Below the pieces are notes generated by a model, which saw only the letters and a program-made list of their open reading frames with translations, did not search any database and was not told where the DNA came from. This document shows positions 1 to 10,223 of a DNA stretch of 64,000 nucleotides, piece by piece; within the stretch, counting starts at the first letter, position 1; the number at the start of each line of letters is the position of its first letter. Made by a program: the position numbers and the translations under genes. The stretch is from CAWFKS01 sp963816435 (GTDB lineage: Bacteria; Pseudomonadota; Alphaproteobacteria; Rhizobiales; Rhizobiaceae), in the NCBI GenBank assembly GCA_963816435.1, contig CAWFKS010000006.1, positions 1 to 64,000 on the forward strand. Reading direction: 5' to 3'.

Positions 1-1107
1 GCGCGAGCTGAATCCGCGGTTCGCCCGCGTCGGGCGAGGCATACCAGGCCGCGCGTCGGCGCTTTCGGCGGGCGTCATGTTCTTCGCCACCGTGGCCATG
101 ATCTTGGCGTAGGCGGTCTCGTTGCGCACGCCGTCGCGAAACAGCTCCATCTGGCGGCGAATGTAGGGGGCCGACAGGCCCGTCAGCAGCGGGAACTGCG
201 CGGACTGCTTGCCCGAATGGCATGCCTGGCAGGCCGGCACGTTCTTGCCGGGAATGCCGTGCTCGGCGATGTCTCGGCCGCGCGCAACAGCCTCTTTCGG
301 CAGGTTTTCCTTCGTGTCCGGCAACGGCGCGCTGTGGGCGTAGTAGAGGACATATTGCGCCAGCGCCTTCTCGTCCTTGGATGCGGCGACGGGCTCCATC
401 ATGCCGCTCTGGCGGGTATTCTCGCGATATTCATGCAGCGATCGGGCGAGATAGGCCGCGCTCTGGCCCTGCAGCGCCGGCACCTCGTCGCTGATGGGTG
501 GCGTCGTGCGGTCGCCGTGGCAGCGCGAGCAGAATGCCAGATCGGCACCGCTTCCTTCGTGCTTGAAGGCGAAGTCGTCGCCGGCCGGACTGGCGTCCGT
601 CATGGCGCGGTAGTCGGCCGCCTTCATGCCCGGCAACTGCTCGATGAAGGCGACCAGCGGCCAGACCTCGTCGTCGCGGCCGGCGCCCGACCAGGCCGGC
701 ATTCCCGTGAACTTCAGCCCGTGCCGCACGATCCAGAATATTTCCTTCCGGTTCCAGTGCTTGGTCGCGACCGTCAGCGGCGGCGGCGTCGGGTACATGT
801 TCTTCACGACGGGGCTGCGGTCCTTCGCGGGACTGCCGTGGCAGGGCTGGCACCCAAGGCGGAAATGGTTGGCGCCCAGGCGCACCATGTCGGGGGTGAA
901 CTGGGCAGGCGGATCGATGCCGAGACTGTGTGTCGAGACGGAGCGGTGGAGGGAGAACTTGATGAGCCGGTCGGTGATGGCGAAATGCGGGACCGAGGCG
1001 GCGACGTTGTAGAGACCGAAACTGGCGACGGCCGCAACAATCACGGCGGCTGTGGCCGTGAAGATGACCAGCCAGTAGACCCCGCGCTTCCAGTTGAGTT
1101 TCGGCAT
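1..1107 (-). CDS. Membrane-anchored multihaem c-type cytochrome (3' end outside window)
   Basis: Electron-transfer protein of the periplasm. The reading frame from the ATG at 1107 gives a short basic N-terminus, one membrane anchor (about residues 9-35), and then three CxxCH haem sites in a row: CQPCH, CSRCH and CQACH. The spacing suggests tandem cytochrome c domains such as those that deliver electrons to a terminal oxidase or take them from a dehydrogenase; which one is not shown here. Near base 50 the frame must shift by one base to continue with a sensible helix (AAWYASPDAGEP), so a single-base error or frameshift lies there, and the gene runs off the left edge. Transcribed away from dusA. 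Family call is firm; the partner is unknown. Confidence 0.8.
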   Translation of the reverse strand, partial: MPKLNWKRGVYWLVIFTATAAVIVAAVASFGLYNVAASVPHFAITDRLIKFSLHRSVSTHSLGIDPPAQFTPDMVRLGANHFRLGCQPCHGSPAKDRSPVVKNMYPTPPPLTVATKHWNRKEIFWIVRHGLKFTGMPAWSGAGRDDEVWPLVAFIEQLPGMKAADYRAMTDASPAGDDFAFKHEGSGADLAFCSRCHGDRTTPPISDEVPALQGQSAAYLARSLHEYRENTRQSGMMEPVAASKDEKALAQYVLYYAHSAPLPDTKENLPKEAVARGRDIAEHGIPGKNVPACQACHSGKQSAQFPLLTGLSAPYIRRQMELFRDGVRNETAYAKIMATVAKNMTPAESADARPGMPRPTRANRGFSSR

Positions 1108-1385
1108 TTCAGCGCCTGCTCGCGGGACGGCAAATCATCAGCGCTGGCGCGCGGCGTCGCTTGAGTCGCGGCGCGCATCGGGTCAGCTGGAAAGCGAGCG
1201 CAGACATTTGCCCGGCCGGCGGGCCGCCGATCTCCCACATGGTTCATGAACACGCGCAGCACGGAATTGTTCCGGCGCATGGCGGGTTTTGCGTTCGCGG
1301 CGAGCTGCCTATATCAGTCGCTTCCGAAACCGGTGCGAATGCGCACCGCGGAAACTCGACCCGCAAGCAACCGGAAACGCCACCC

Positions 1386-2402
1386 TTGGGACTGGCCTAC
1401 ACACGAGATGATCCGCATCGGCCGGTGATCGCCGTCGCGCCGATGATGGACTGGACGGACCGCCACTGCCGGTTCCTGCACCGGCAGCTCAGCCGGCGGG
1501 CGTTGCTCTATACCGAGATGGTGGTGGCCGACGCGGCGATCCATGGCGACCGCGAGCGGCTGCTCGGCTTCGATGCGATCGAACATCCGCTTGCCCTGCA
1601 ACTCGGCGGCTCCGACCCGTCCAGGCTCGCCGAGGCGGCGCGCATCGGCGCCGATTTCGGCTATGACGAGATCAACCTCAATGTCGGCTGTCCGTCCGAC
1701 CGCGTGCAGTCCGGCACGTTCGGCGCCTGCCTGATGAAGGAGCCGGCGCTGGTCGCGGACTGCGTTGCCGCGATGAAGGCGGAGGTTTCGGTGCCGGTGA
1801 CGGTGAAGTGCCGCCTCGGCGTCGATGATCAGGATTCCGAAACTGCGCTCGACGAACTGGCCGAACGCGTGTTCGCGGAGGGTGCCGACGCGCTGTGGGT
1901 GCATGCGCGCAAGGCCTGGCTCCAGGGGCTTTCGCCGAAGGAAAACCGTGACATCCCGCCGCTCGACTACGGTCGCGTCTATCGGCTGAAGCAGCGCTGG
2001 CCGAACCGGTTCGTCGGCATCAATGGCGGTATCCGGACGCTCGACGAAGCTGCGGATCACCTGGCGAACGGCGTCGATGGCGTCATGCTCGGCCGCGCCG
2101 CCTACCACGAGCCGGCGCTGCTCGCCGAAGTCGATCATCGCTTCCACGGCGAGCCGGAACAGCCGGTGGACTGGGCGGCCGTGATCGCGGCCATGGCGGA
2201 TCATGCGGGCCGCCACATCGCGGCAGGCGGGCGGTTGTCGCACGTCACCCGGCACATGGTCGGGCTGTTCCACGGCCTGCCTGGTGCGCGCCGCTTCCGC
2301 CAGATTCTGTCCACCGAGGCGACCCGTCCGGGCGCCGGTCCGGAGGTGCTGCACCGCGCCTTCGCCGAGGTGCGGCTCGACGGCGCACGGGCGGCGGCCT
2401 GA
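1386..2402 (+). CDS. dusA: tRNA-dihydrouridine synthase A
   Basis: FMN enzyme that reduces uridines in the tRNA D-loop. The protein carries the family opening VAPMMDWTDRHCR, the catalytic-cysteine segment NVGCPSDRVQSGTFGACLM, and the flavin phosphate-binding region GINGGI...GVMLGRAAYH. I place the start at TTG 1386, which gives 338 residues and 18 residues before APMMDW, the usual DusA layout. An in-frame ATG at 1239 would add 49 residues of low-complexity sequence unlike the family. No clear ribosome-binding site decides between them. Function call is firm, start uncertain. Confidence 0.9.
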   Translation: MGLAYTRDDPHRPVIAVAPMMDWTDRHCRFLHRQLSRRALLYTEMVVADAAIHGDRERLLGFDAIEHPLALQLGGSDPSRLAEAARIGADFGYDEINLNVGCPSDRVQSGTFGACLMKEPALVADCVAAMKAEVSVPVTVKCRLGVDDQDSETALDELAERVFAEGADALWVHARKAWLQGLSPKENRDIPPLDYGRVYRLKQRWPNRFVGINGGIRTLDEAADHLANGVDGVMLGRAAYHEPALLAEVDHRFHGEPEQPVDWAAVIAAMADHAGRHIAAGGRLSHVTRHMVGLFHGLPGARRFRQILSTEATRPGAGPEVLHRAFAEVRLDGARAAA

Positions 2403-2579
2403 CTTCAATTCCCGGGGCTGGCCGCTTCATTTACATCCTCGGCCGGCTTCGGTAGATCAGCCGGACTGTCGTCCGTCAGGCCTTCCTTCTGCAGCCGGAA
2501 AAGCGCTCCAGCCCAGCCGGGAGCTGTCTGCGAATTTTCGCCCGCCGCGCCTTGTCGGCGTTGCGCGAGAGGGGAACGC

Positions 2580-3404
2580 ATGAACGGAGTGCCGTGGGGC
2601 GAAATCGTGCCCTACATCGCGGCCGCCGCCGCGGCCGGGGCGGTTTCGGGCCTGCTCGCCGGCATTTTCGGCATCGGCGGCGGCGCCGTGTTGGTGCCGG
2701 TCTTCTATCAGGTGCTGGGGATACTCGGCGTCGACGAGGCGGTGCGCATGCATCTTTCCGTCGGCACCTCGCTGGCGATCATCGTGCCGACCTCCATCCG
2801 TTCCTTCCTGGGCCACAAGGCCCGCGGCGCCGTCGATATGGCACTTCTCAGGAGCTACGTGATCGCGGTGCCCGCCGGCGTCGTGGCCGCCTCGGTGGTG
2901 GCGGCGCACATATCCGGCGAGAGCCTGCGCGCCATCTTCGCCGTGATCGTGCTGGTCGTCGGGCTGCGGCTGCTGTTCAACCGCGACACGTGGCGGCTGG
3001 GCACCGAGGTCCCCGGCAACCCGGTGCGCGGTATCGTCGGCTTCCTCATAGGCTTCTTCTCGACGCTCATGGGCATCGGCGGGGGCGTGCTCAACAACAC
3101 GTTCATGACGCTGTTCGGGCGGCCGATCCATCAGGCGGTGGCGACGTCGGCCGGCGTCGGCGTGCTGATCGCGATTCCCGGCACGCTCGGCTACATCTGG
3201 GCGGGCTGGGGCGACAAGTTGCTGCCGATCGGCTCGACCGGCTTCGTCAACTGGATCGGCGTGGCGCTGATCATCCCGGTCACGCTGCTGGTCGCGCCGC
3301 TGGGCGTGCGGATCGCCCACGTGCTGAAGAAGCGCCAGCTCGAAATCGGCTTCGGCCTCTTCTGCCTGATCGTGTCGGTTCGGTTTTTCGTGAGTCTTTT
3401 CTGA
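2580..3404 (+). CDS. Sulfite exporter TauE/SafE family permease
   Basis: Integral membrane protein of 274 residues with about eight hydrophobic segments in two related halves, the organisation of the TauE/SafE (former DUF81) family. Each half has a glycine-rich motif at a helix end: GIFGIGGGAVLVP near residue 30 and STLMGIGGGVLNN near residue 160. Members export sulfite, sulfoacetate or related organosulfur anions; nothing in the neighbourhood identifies the substrate. A good ribosome-binding site (gagaggg) precedes ATG 2580. The 177 bases before it, back to dusA, show nothing else. Confidence 0.85.
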   Translation: MNGVPWGEIVPYIAAAAAAGAVSGLLAGIFGIGGGAVLVPVFYQVLGILGVDEAVRMHLSVGTSLAIIVPTSIRSFLGHKARGAVDMALLRSYVIAVPAGVVAASVVAAHISGESLRAIFAVIVLVVGLRLLFNRDTWRLGTEVPGNPVRGIVGFLIGFFSTLMGIGGGVLNNTFMTLFGRPIHQAVATSAGVGVLIAIPGTLGYIWAGWGDKLLPIGSTGFVNWIGVALIIPVTLLVAPLGVRIAHVLKKRQLEIGFGLFCLIVSVRFFVSLF

Positions 3405-3420
3405 CTGATGAGGCCGAAGG

Positions 3421-4122
3421 CTAATCCATCAGGATCATTCGATCGCCGCGGATCTGGAACCCGTTCAGCGAGCCGATGAAATCCATGCCGAGCAGGCTCT
3501 GGCCGAGCCGGCCGTCCTCGGCGACCAGCACCGGAACGTGCTCGCGCACAATCGAGCCGATGCGGACTTCTCGCGCGACGACCCGAGCGGCGCTGGTGGT
3601 GCCGTTGGCCGTCTCGACCGGGATCGAATAGGAAAGCTCGCCGGGCTTGAAGCCTGCGCGCTGCGCGTCGCTCGCCGTCAGCACGGTGACGCTGGCGCCG
3701 GTGTCGACGATCATCGGCACGGTCACGCCGTTGACCTCGGCGCGGGCTCCGAAATGGCCGTTCGCCAGCTTGTCGAGCACCACGCTGTCGCGGCCGTCGA
3801 CGGTGAGCGACATCGGGCTGCCGGGGATGAGCCCGGCGGTGAGGCGGCTTCCGAAATCCTGCAGCTCGTAGCGATACTGGTAGCCGGCGACCAGGACGAC
3901 GACGATCGCCAGCCAGATCGCGATCGACCGTGCCGCGCCGCCGAGCGTGACGCGCGAGGCGAGAACGCCCGCGCCGATGACAAGTGCCAGGGCGCCAAGC
4001 CGCACCAGCCGCGCGAAATCGTAGTTCTCGATGCCGAAGACATTGCCGGCGTCGGAGCGCAGCAGCAGCAGGATCATTCCGCCGCCGATCAGCGCCATCA
4101 CGATCCAGAAGAGCCGGTTCAC
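3421..4122 (-). CDS. Retropepsin-like aspartic protease, TIGR02281 type
   Basis: Membrane-anchored single-domain aspartic protease of 233 residues. Three hydrophobic segments fill the first 80 residues (MALIGGGMILLL, LGALALVIGAGVL, IAIWLAIVVVLVAGY). The catalytic domain follows with the retropepsin signature VDTGASVTVLT near residue 135 and the closing LLGMDFI motif. The start is GTG at 4122, four bases downstream of the DUF1289 gene stop, so the two are probably co-transcribed. This pairing is common in rhizobia; the substrate is not known. Confidence 0.85.
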   Translation of the reverse strand: MNRLFWIVMALIGGGMILLLLRSDAGNVFGIENYDFARLVRLGALALVIGAGVLASRVTLGGAARSIAIWLAIVVVLVAGYQYRYELQDFGSRLTAGLIPGSPMSLTVDGRDSVVLDKLANGHFGARAEVNGVTVPMIVDTGASVTVLTASDAQRAGFKPGELSYSIPVETANGTTSAARVVAREVRIGSIVREHVPVLVAEDGRLGQSLLGMDFIGSLNGFQIRGDRMILMD

Positions 4123-4126
4123 CGGA

Positions 4127-4360
4127 TCACGTCCTTTCGTCGCGCTCGCGCGCCATCCGTGTGCGTCGCGTCTCGCGGCGCGGCTTGCGTTCCACCGTCT
4201 CCAGCCGCGCCGGCAGGGCTGCCATCACCTCGCGGCGCTCCTCCGGGGCCATCTCGATCCATCGCGTGATCTCGTCGCGCGTGCGGCCGCAGCCGAAGCA
4301 GTAGCCGGTCTTCATGTCGATGGAGCAGACGAGGATGCAGGGAGACTCGATGGCGGGCAT
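4127..4360 (-). CDS. DUF1289 domain-containing protein
   Basis: Small cytosolic protein of 77 residues. The N-terminal half is the DUF1289 domain with its cysteine pattern: SPCILVCSID, then GYCFGCGRTRDEI, then W. The four cysteines suggest a small metal or iron-sulfur site. The C-terminal third is a basic tail (RKPRRETRRTRMARERDERT). It sits directly upstream of the aspartic protease gene. No biochemical function is established for the family. Confidence 0.85.
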   Translation of the reverse strand: MPAIESPCILVCSIDMKTGYCFGCGRTRDEITRWIEMAPEERREVMAALPARLETVERKPRRETRRTRMARERDERT

Positions 4361-4503
4361 GAACGTTCCTTCGTGACAAAAGACATGGTGCCATCGCAGC
4401 AGCCATGCAAGTCGCGCAAATGCGTCGGGCGGCGTCGCCATTGTGCGCCTGCGGCGCGAGCGGTTATCCGGGACCGCCATTCCAGCCGGAGCTATCAGCC
4501 AAG

Positions 4504-5459
4504 ATGACAAGCGGCCTGCCTTTCGACGATTTTCGCGCGCTCCTGCGTCAGTTGCCTGGTGCGGACAGCCGGGCCGCCGACCGCGTGATGCGCGCGTTTG
4601 CACCGGCTGCCGGCCAAGACCAGCGCAGGCCGGGCGTCTCGCGGAAATCGGCGAGTGGCTGGCTGCATGGTCGGGCAGGGTGCCGCCGCAGGTGACGCGT
4701 CCGCTGGTCGCGGTATTCGCGGGCACGCATGGCGTCGCGCAGGCGATTGGCGGCAGCGATCCGACGCAGGCGATGGTGGAGCGCATCGCGGCAGGCGGAG
4801 CGGTCGTCAGCCAGGTCTGTGCGTCAGGCGATCTCGGCCTGAAGGTGTTCGACCTCGCGCTCGAGGTGCCGGTCGCGGACATCAGGACGGAAGCTGCGCT
4901 CGACGAGCGCGGCTGTGCGGCGACGATGGCCTTCGGCATGGAGGCGGTCGCCGGCGGAACCGACCTGATCGTGGTGTCGGGGCTCGGCTTCGGCGGCGAG
5001 ATCGGTGCGGCAGCACTTCTGTCGGCGCTTTTCGGCGAGGAGCCGGAACGCTTGCTGGGGGAGGGGGCAGCGGCGGAAGCTGCGGCTGCGGCACTCGCGA
5101 TGCACGCCGGCAAGCTCAAGGACCCGCTGGAGGCGTTGCGTCGCCTCGGCGGTCGAGAGACGGCGGCCATTGCTGGCGCCGTGCTCGCGGCACGCACCGA
5201 AAAGGTCCCGGTCGTGCTCGACGGTTTCTCCGCCTTGGCAGCGGCGGCGGTGCTGAAGGCGGCGAACCCTGCCGCGCTCGAACATTGCCTGCTCGGCCAG
5301 GTCGGAACTGGTGCGGAGCGACGTGCCGCCGAACTGCTCGGGCTCACGCCGCTTCTCGATCTCGGCATTGCGTCCGGCGATGGTACCGGCGGCGCACTCG
5401 CGGCGGGTGTCGTGAAGGCGGCGGCGCAGGCGAGCGTTGGCGCGATGGCTGCCGCTTAG
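4504..5459 (+). CDS. cobT: CobT-like nicotinate-nucleotide:dimethylbenzimidazole phosphoribosyltransferase, divergent and frameshifted near its start
   Basis: CobT makes alpha-ribazole phosphate for the lower ligand of cobalamin. The N-terminus MTSGLPFDDFRALLRQLPG and the body (GRLAEIGEWLAAW, VAVFAGTHGV, LGLKVFDLALEVP, CAATMAFGMEA, LRRLGGRE, AAAVLKAANPAALEHCL) are clear family segments, but they sit in different frames. At least one, probably two single-base shifts fall between 4590 and 4640. Independently of the shifts, the catalytic regions are unusual: the GEMGIGNTT loop reads SGLGFGGEIG, and the GEG(T/S)GA segment holding the catalytic Glu reads GDGTGGA. The usual C-terminal ATFEEAG tail is absent. 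It may be a variant CobT or a diverging paralogue. No cobalamin riboswitch was recognised upstream. Confidence 0.75.
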
Positions 5460-5467
5460 GGTGCGCG

Positions 5468-6985
<1,518 letters not shown>

Positions 6986-7129
6986 CCCGCCAATTCAGTG
7001 CTTTGCGCGCGCCGGTCCGTTGCGGCAGGCTAGGGGCGAATGATTAATGGACCCTTCCGCATCGCCGGCGAGGGCGGTATTCCGGCGGAGCACGATTGCC
7101 GGCAAGCATCAAAAAGGGAGTGAGACGGA

Positions 7130-7744
7130 ATGAAGCTGTTCGACGGCGGCCGCGCGCCGAACCCGCGCCGCGTGCGCGTCTTTCTTGCCGAAAAGGGCAT
7201 CGAGGTGCCGCTGGTGCCCATCGACATGGGAGCGTTGGGGCACAAGGGCGACGAAGTCACGCGTCGCAACCCATTGCAGCGCCTGCCGGTGCTGGAGCTC
7301 GACGACGGTACCGTCCTTACCGAATCGGTCGCCATCTGCCGCTATTTCGAGGAGACGCAGCCCGAGCCGCCGCTGTTCGGCCAGGGTGCCCTCGGCCGGG
7401 CGCTGGTCGAGATGTGGCAGCGGCGCATGGAGCTGAACTTCATGTTTCCCGTGGCGCAGGCATTCCGCCACATCCATCCGGCGATGAAGGAATGGGAAGT
7501 GCCGCAGGTGCCCGAGTGGGGCGAGGCGAACAAGCCGCGCGCGCTGGAGTTCCTGGAGGTGCTGGACGAACAGCTCGCCGACAACGAATTCGTCGCGGGA
7601 GACGCCTATTCGATTGCCGACATCACCGGCCTGGTCGGCATGGAATTCATGAAGCCGGCGAGGATCGCGCTGCCCGAAACCGGGCTGGACAACGTCAAGC
7701 GCTGGTTCGGGCAGGTCTCGGAACGGCCAAGCGCGAAGGCGTAG
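7130..7744 (+). CDS. Glutathione S-transferase family protein
   Basis: Cytosolic protein of 204 residues with the thioredoxin-fold N-domain (MKLFDGGRAPNPRRVRVFLA, then RNPLQRLPVLELDDG with the cis-proline, then LTESVAICRY, the glutathione gamma-Glu-binding ES pair) and the all-helical C-domain (NEFVAGDAYSIADI). Substrate not predictable. Start ATG 7130 follows a gggag ribosome-binding site. Transcribed in the same direction as the UDG gene 18 bases downstream. Confidence 0.9.
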   Translation: MKLFDGGRAPNPRRVRVFLAEKGIEVPLVPIDMGALGHKGDEVTRRNPLQRLPVLELDDGTVLTESVAICRYFEETQPEPPLFGQGALGRALVEMWQRRMELNFMFPVAQAFRHIHPAMKEWEVPQVPEWGEANKPRALEFLEVLDEQLADNEFVAGDAYSIADITGLVGMEFMKPARIALPETGLDNVKRWFGQVSERPSAKA

Positions 7745-7762
7745 GGGCAAAATTCCAGAAAC

Positions 7763-8371
7763 GTGCCGACACGAGACCTCGCCGCCCGCCTGGCGGAAAT
7801 CCGCTCCTGCCGCATCTGCCGCGACAAGCCGGCAGGTGAACGCCTGCCGCACGAACCGCGACCGGTCGTGGTGGCTTCGGCGAGCGCCCGTGTGCTGATC
7901 GCCGGTCAGGCGCCGGGCATCAAGGTGCACGCCAGCGGCCTGCCGTTCGACGACCGTTCCGGCGACCGGCTGCGGGACTGGATGGGGGTCACACGCGAGG
8001 AATTCTACGATCCGTCAAAGTTCGCCATCGTGCCGATGGGGTTCTGCTTTCCAGGCTATGACGCCAAGGGCGGCGACCTGCCGCCGCGGCGAGAATGCGC
8101 ACCGGCCTGGCGGGCCGACCTGCTGGCGCTGATGCCGCAGGTCGAGCTGGTGCTGACCATAGGCCAGTATGCGCAGGCGTGGCATCTCGGTGCTGACCGG
8201 AAGGCCAGCATGACGCAGACGGTGGCGGCGTGGCGCGATTATTACCGTGACCGCGCCGTGTTGCCGCTGCCGCACCCGTCGTGGCGCAACACCGGCTGGC
8301 TGAAGAAGAACCCGTGGTTCGAAGACGAGGTGCTGCCGGCGCTGAGGTCTGAAATCCGCCGCCTGGCCTAA
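7763..8371 (+). CDS. Uracil-DNA glycosylase superfamily protein
   Basis: Protein of 202 residues starting at GTG 7763. It has the superfamily motif A loop VLIAGQAPG near residue 45 and the closing loop LPHPSWRN near residue 170, which match the water-activating and minor-groove motifs of family 4/5-like glycosylases. It also has an early CRIC pair that could be part of an iron-sulfur site, but the full four-cysteine pattern is not obvious. Expected role is removal of uracil from DNA or a related activity; the exact family is not settled. Confidence 0.8.
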   Translation: MPTRDLAARLAEIRSCRICRDKPAGERLPHEPRPVVVASASARVLIAGQAPGIKVHASGLPFDDRSGDRLRDWMGVTREEFYDPSKFAIVPMGFCFPGYDAKGGDLPPRRECAPAWRADLLALMPQVELVLTIGQYAQAWHLGADRKASMTQTVAAWRDYYRDRAVLPLPHPSWRNTGWLKKNPWFEDEVLPALRSEIRRLA

Positions 8372-8475
8372 GTTTGGAATGCGGCACCGGAATCCGGCCG
8401 ACATCTGAGAAGAATTTTCTTGTGCAGCGGCCGACAACGGAAGCATATAGAACTCGATTTCGCCGGAGTCTCCAG

Positions 8476-8967
8476 ATGGATCGCCTCGACCGCAAGATCC
8501 TGCGCCTTCTGCAGGAAGATTCGACGCTCGCCGTGGCCGACGTCGCCAAGAAGGTCGGCCTGTCGACGACGCCGTGCTGGCGGCGCATCCAGAAGCTGGA
8601 GGAGGAAGGCGTGATCCGCCGCCGGGTCGCCATTCTCGACCCGGTCAAGGTCAACGCTCGGGTCACGGTATTCGTGTCGATCCGCACCAATTCGCACAGT
8701 CATGAATGGCTGAAGCGGTTCTCGGAGGTGGTGCAGGATTTTCCGGAAGTGGTCGAGTTCTACCGCATGAGCGGCGAGGTCGACTATCTGCTGCGCGTCG
8801 TCGTGCCTGACATCGCCGCCTATGACGAGTTCTACAAGAAGCTCATCTCCAGGATCGAGATCCGCGACGTGTCGTCGGCCTTCGCGATGGAGCAGATCAA
8901 GTACACCACGCAGCTTCCGCTCGACTACCTGGTGCTCGACAAGGGTGCGGGTTCGCAGGCAGCCTAG
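8476..8967 (+). CDS. Lrp/AsnC family transcriptional regulator
   Basis: Feast/famine regulator of 163 residues. An N-terminal helix-turn-helix (MDRLDRKILRLLQED, VADVAKKVGLSTTPCWRRI) is followed by the alpha-beta RAM domain for effector binding and oligomerisation (VFVSIRTNSHSHEWL, VVEFYRMSGEVDYLLRVVVPDI). ATG 8476 gives the normal family length; upstream in-frame codons are not family-like. No adjacent amino-acid gene points to its target. Confidence 0.9.
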   Translation: MDRLDRKILRLLQEDSTLAVADVAKKVGLSTTPCWRRIQKLEEEGVIRRRVAILDPVKVNARVTVFVSIRTNSHSHEWLKRFSEVVQDFPEVVEFYRMSGEVDYLLRVVVPDIAAYDEFYKKLISRIEIRDVSSAFAMEQIKYTTQLPLDYLVLDKGAGSQAA

Positions 8968-8976
8968 GGCATCCGC

Positions 8977-9516
8977 CTAGCCGCGCCGCAGCCGCATGAC
9001 GTGGCGGCGCTTGCCGGCCATGCCGACTTTCTCGAAATCGCGCTTCTCGAACATCGGCCGGAAACCCATGAAGCGGTAGCTGTGCGACTCCGGATCGACC
9101 GGATAGCCCTCCACCGCCTCGGCGCCGCTGGCGAAGGCATGCTCCACCGCCGCGTCGAGCAGCGCGCCGGCCAGACCCGAGCCGCGCCTGGCCTTGGGCA
9201 CGAAGAAGCAGGCGATCGACCAGGTGCCCGGCAGTGGCTCCTTCACAGCGGCGACCCGATAGTACGTCTCGCGCGGGGCAACAGAGCACCAGCCGACGGC
9301 CACGTCGTTTTCGTAAGCGAGAATGCCGACAGGCAGCCTGTCCTTCACCAGCGCGTGCATGGCCTCTTTCTTGTCGGCGGAACTGGCGCCCTTCTTGTCG
9401 GGCATGAAGCGCCACGCCATGCACCAGCAAAATTTCGGTGCGCCGGGCGCCTCGAACAGGGTTTCGAAATCCGGCCACGTGTCGGGCGAAAGCGGCGCGA
9501 ACCGTATCGAGTTCAT
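8977..9516 (-). CDS. GNAT family N-acetyltransferase
   Basis: Protein of 179 residues with the GNAT core: a strand-turn LAYENDVAVGWCSVAPRE in the centre, the acetyl-CoA site around ARRGSGLAGALLDAAVEHA, and a final strand near YRFMGFRPMF. The acyl acceptor cannot be predicted. Its ATG overlaps the stop of the upstream AlkD-like gene by four bases, so the two are translationally coupled; AlkD, GNAT and perhaps the dehydrogenase form one leftward operon. Confidence 0.85.
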   Translation of the reverse strand: MNSIRFAPLSPDTWPDFETLFEAPGAPKFCWCMAWRFMPDKKGASSADKKEAMHALVKDRLPVGILAYENDVAVGWCSVAPRETYYRVAAVKEPLPGTWSIACFFVPKARRGSGLAGALLDAAVEHAFASGAEAVEGYPVDPESHSYRFMGFRPMFEKRDFEKVGMAGKRRHVMRLRRG

Positions 9517-10220
9517 TGGCCGGTCTTTCGTCGCAGCCGCGCCAGCGTCTTCTCGGCGGTGAGTTCGCGCACCGCATCCTTTCCGATCCAGCGCGCGGTC
9601 TTGTCATCGGCGGCGGCGAGCTTTTCCGCCAGCGCCAGTGCCGGGCCGCGCAGGTCCAGCGAACGCTTGCCGATCGAGCGCAGCGCCCAGTTGACCGCCT
9701 TCTTGACGAAATTGCGCGGATCGCCGGAATGCCGCTCGATCGTCGGCAGCAGGTCGAGGAAGGTCGCGTCCGGCTCCTTCTTCCGGTGAACGGCTGCCCA
9801 GGCGATCATGGCGAAGGCGGTCCGGCGAACGAACTCGCGGTCGTCGGCGGCGAAGATGTCGATCAGCTGGCGCCATTCGGCCATGTCGACGAAGAGATCG
9901 GAGATGCCGTCGACGACGTCCCAGGAGTTGAAATCCGCCGCCCAGCGCACCGCGTCGTCGACGGACATCTTCGCCGGATCGGCCGTCAGCCCGGCAAGCA
10001 GCCGGGCGTCGCGTGTCCCCGTCTGCCACAGCGCCAGTGCGCGAGAATGATCGCGCCTGATCTTGCGTGCCAGGGGCCGCAGCTCTGACAGCGACACGCC
10101 GTAGGTGTTGTCGACCCTGATGCCGAAGCGGGCCATGCCGGCCCGGTTTTCCGCTGAATCCCTTGCCGCGAGCCAGGCGACGATCTGGTCGACGCTCCAG
10201 TCGGGCGAGGGCGGCTGCAC
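9513..10220 (-). CDS. DNA alkylation repair protein (AlkD-like HEAT-repeat fold)
   Basis: Protein of 235 residues made of helical HEAT-like repeats, matching the AlkC/AlkD DNA alkylation repair family: an early GIRVDNTYGVSLSELRPLA, the central DDAVRWAADFNSWDVVDGI, and FVKKAVNWALRSIGKRS near residue 170. Family members excise bulky or cationic alkylated bases. Located between a dehydrogenase gene (3-base gap) and a GNAT gene (4-base overlap). Confidence 0.85.
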   Translation of the reverse strand: MQPPSPDWSVDQIVAWLAARDSAENRAGMARFGIRVDNTYGVSLSELRPLARKIRRDHSRALALWQTGTRDARLLAGLTADPAKMSVDDAVRWAADFNSWDVVDGISDLFVDMAEWRQLIDIFAADDREFVRRTAFAMIAWAAVHRKKEPDATFLDLLPTIERHSGDPRNFVKKAVNWALRSIGKRSLDLRGPALALAEKLAAADDKTARWIGKDAVRELTAEKTLARLRRKTGQ

Positions 10221-10223
10221 GGA

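Noticed and set aside
4361..4503. Cobalamin riboswitch before cobT
   Set aside because: The 143-base gap lacks a B12-box-like segment and is shorter than a full riboswitch.
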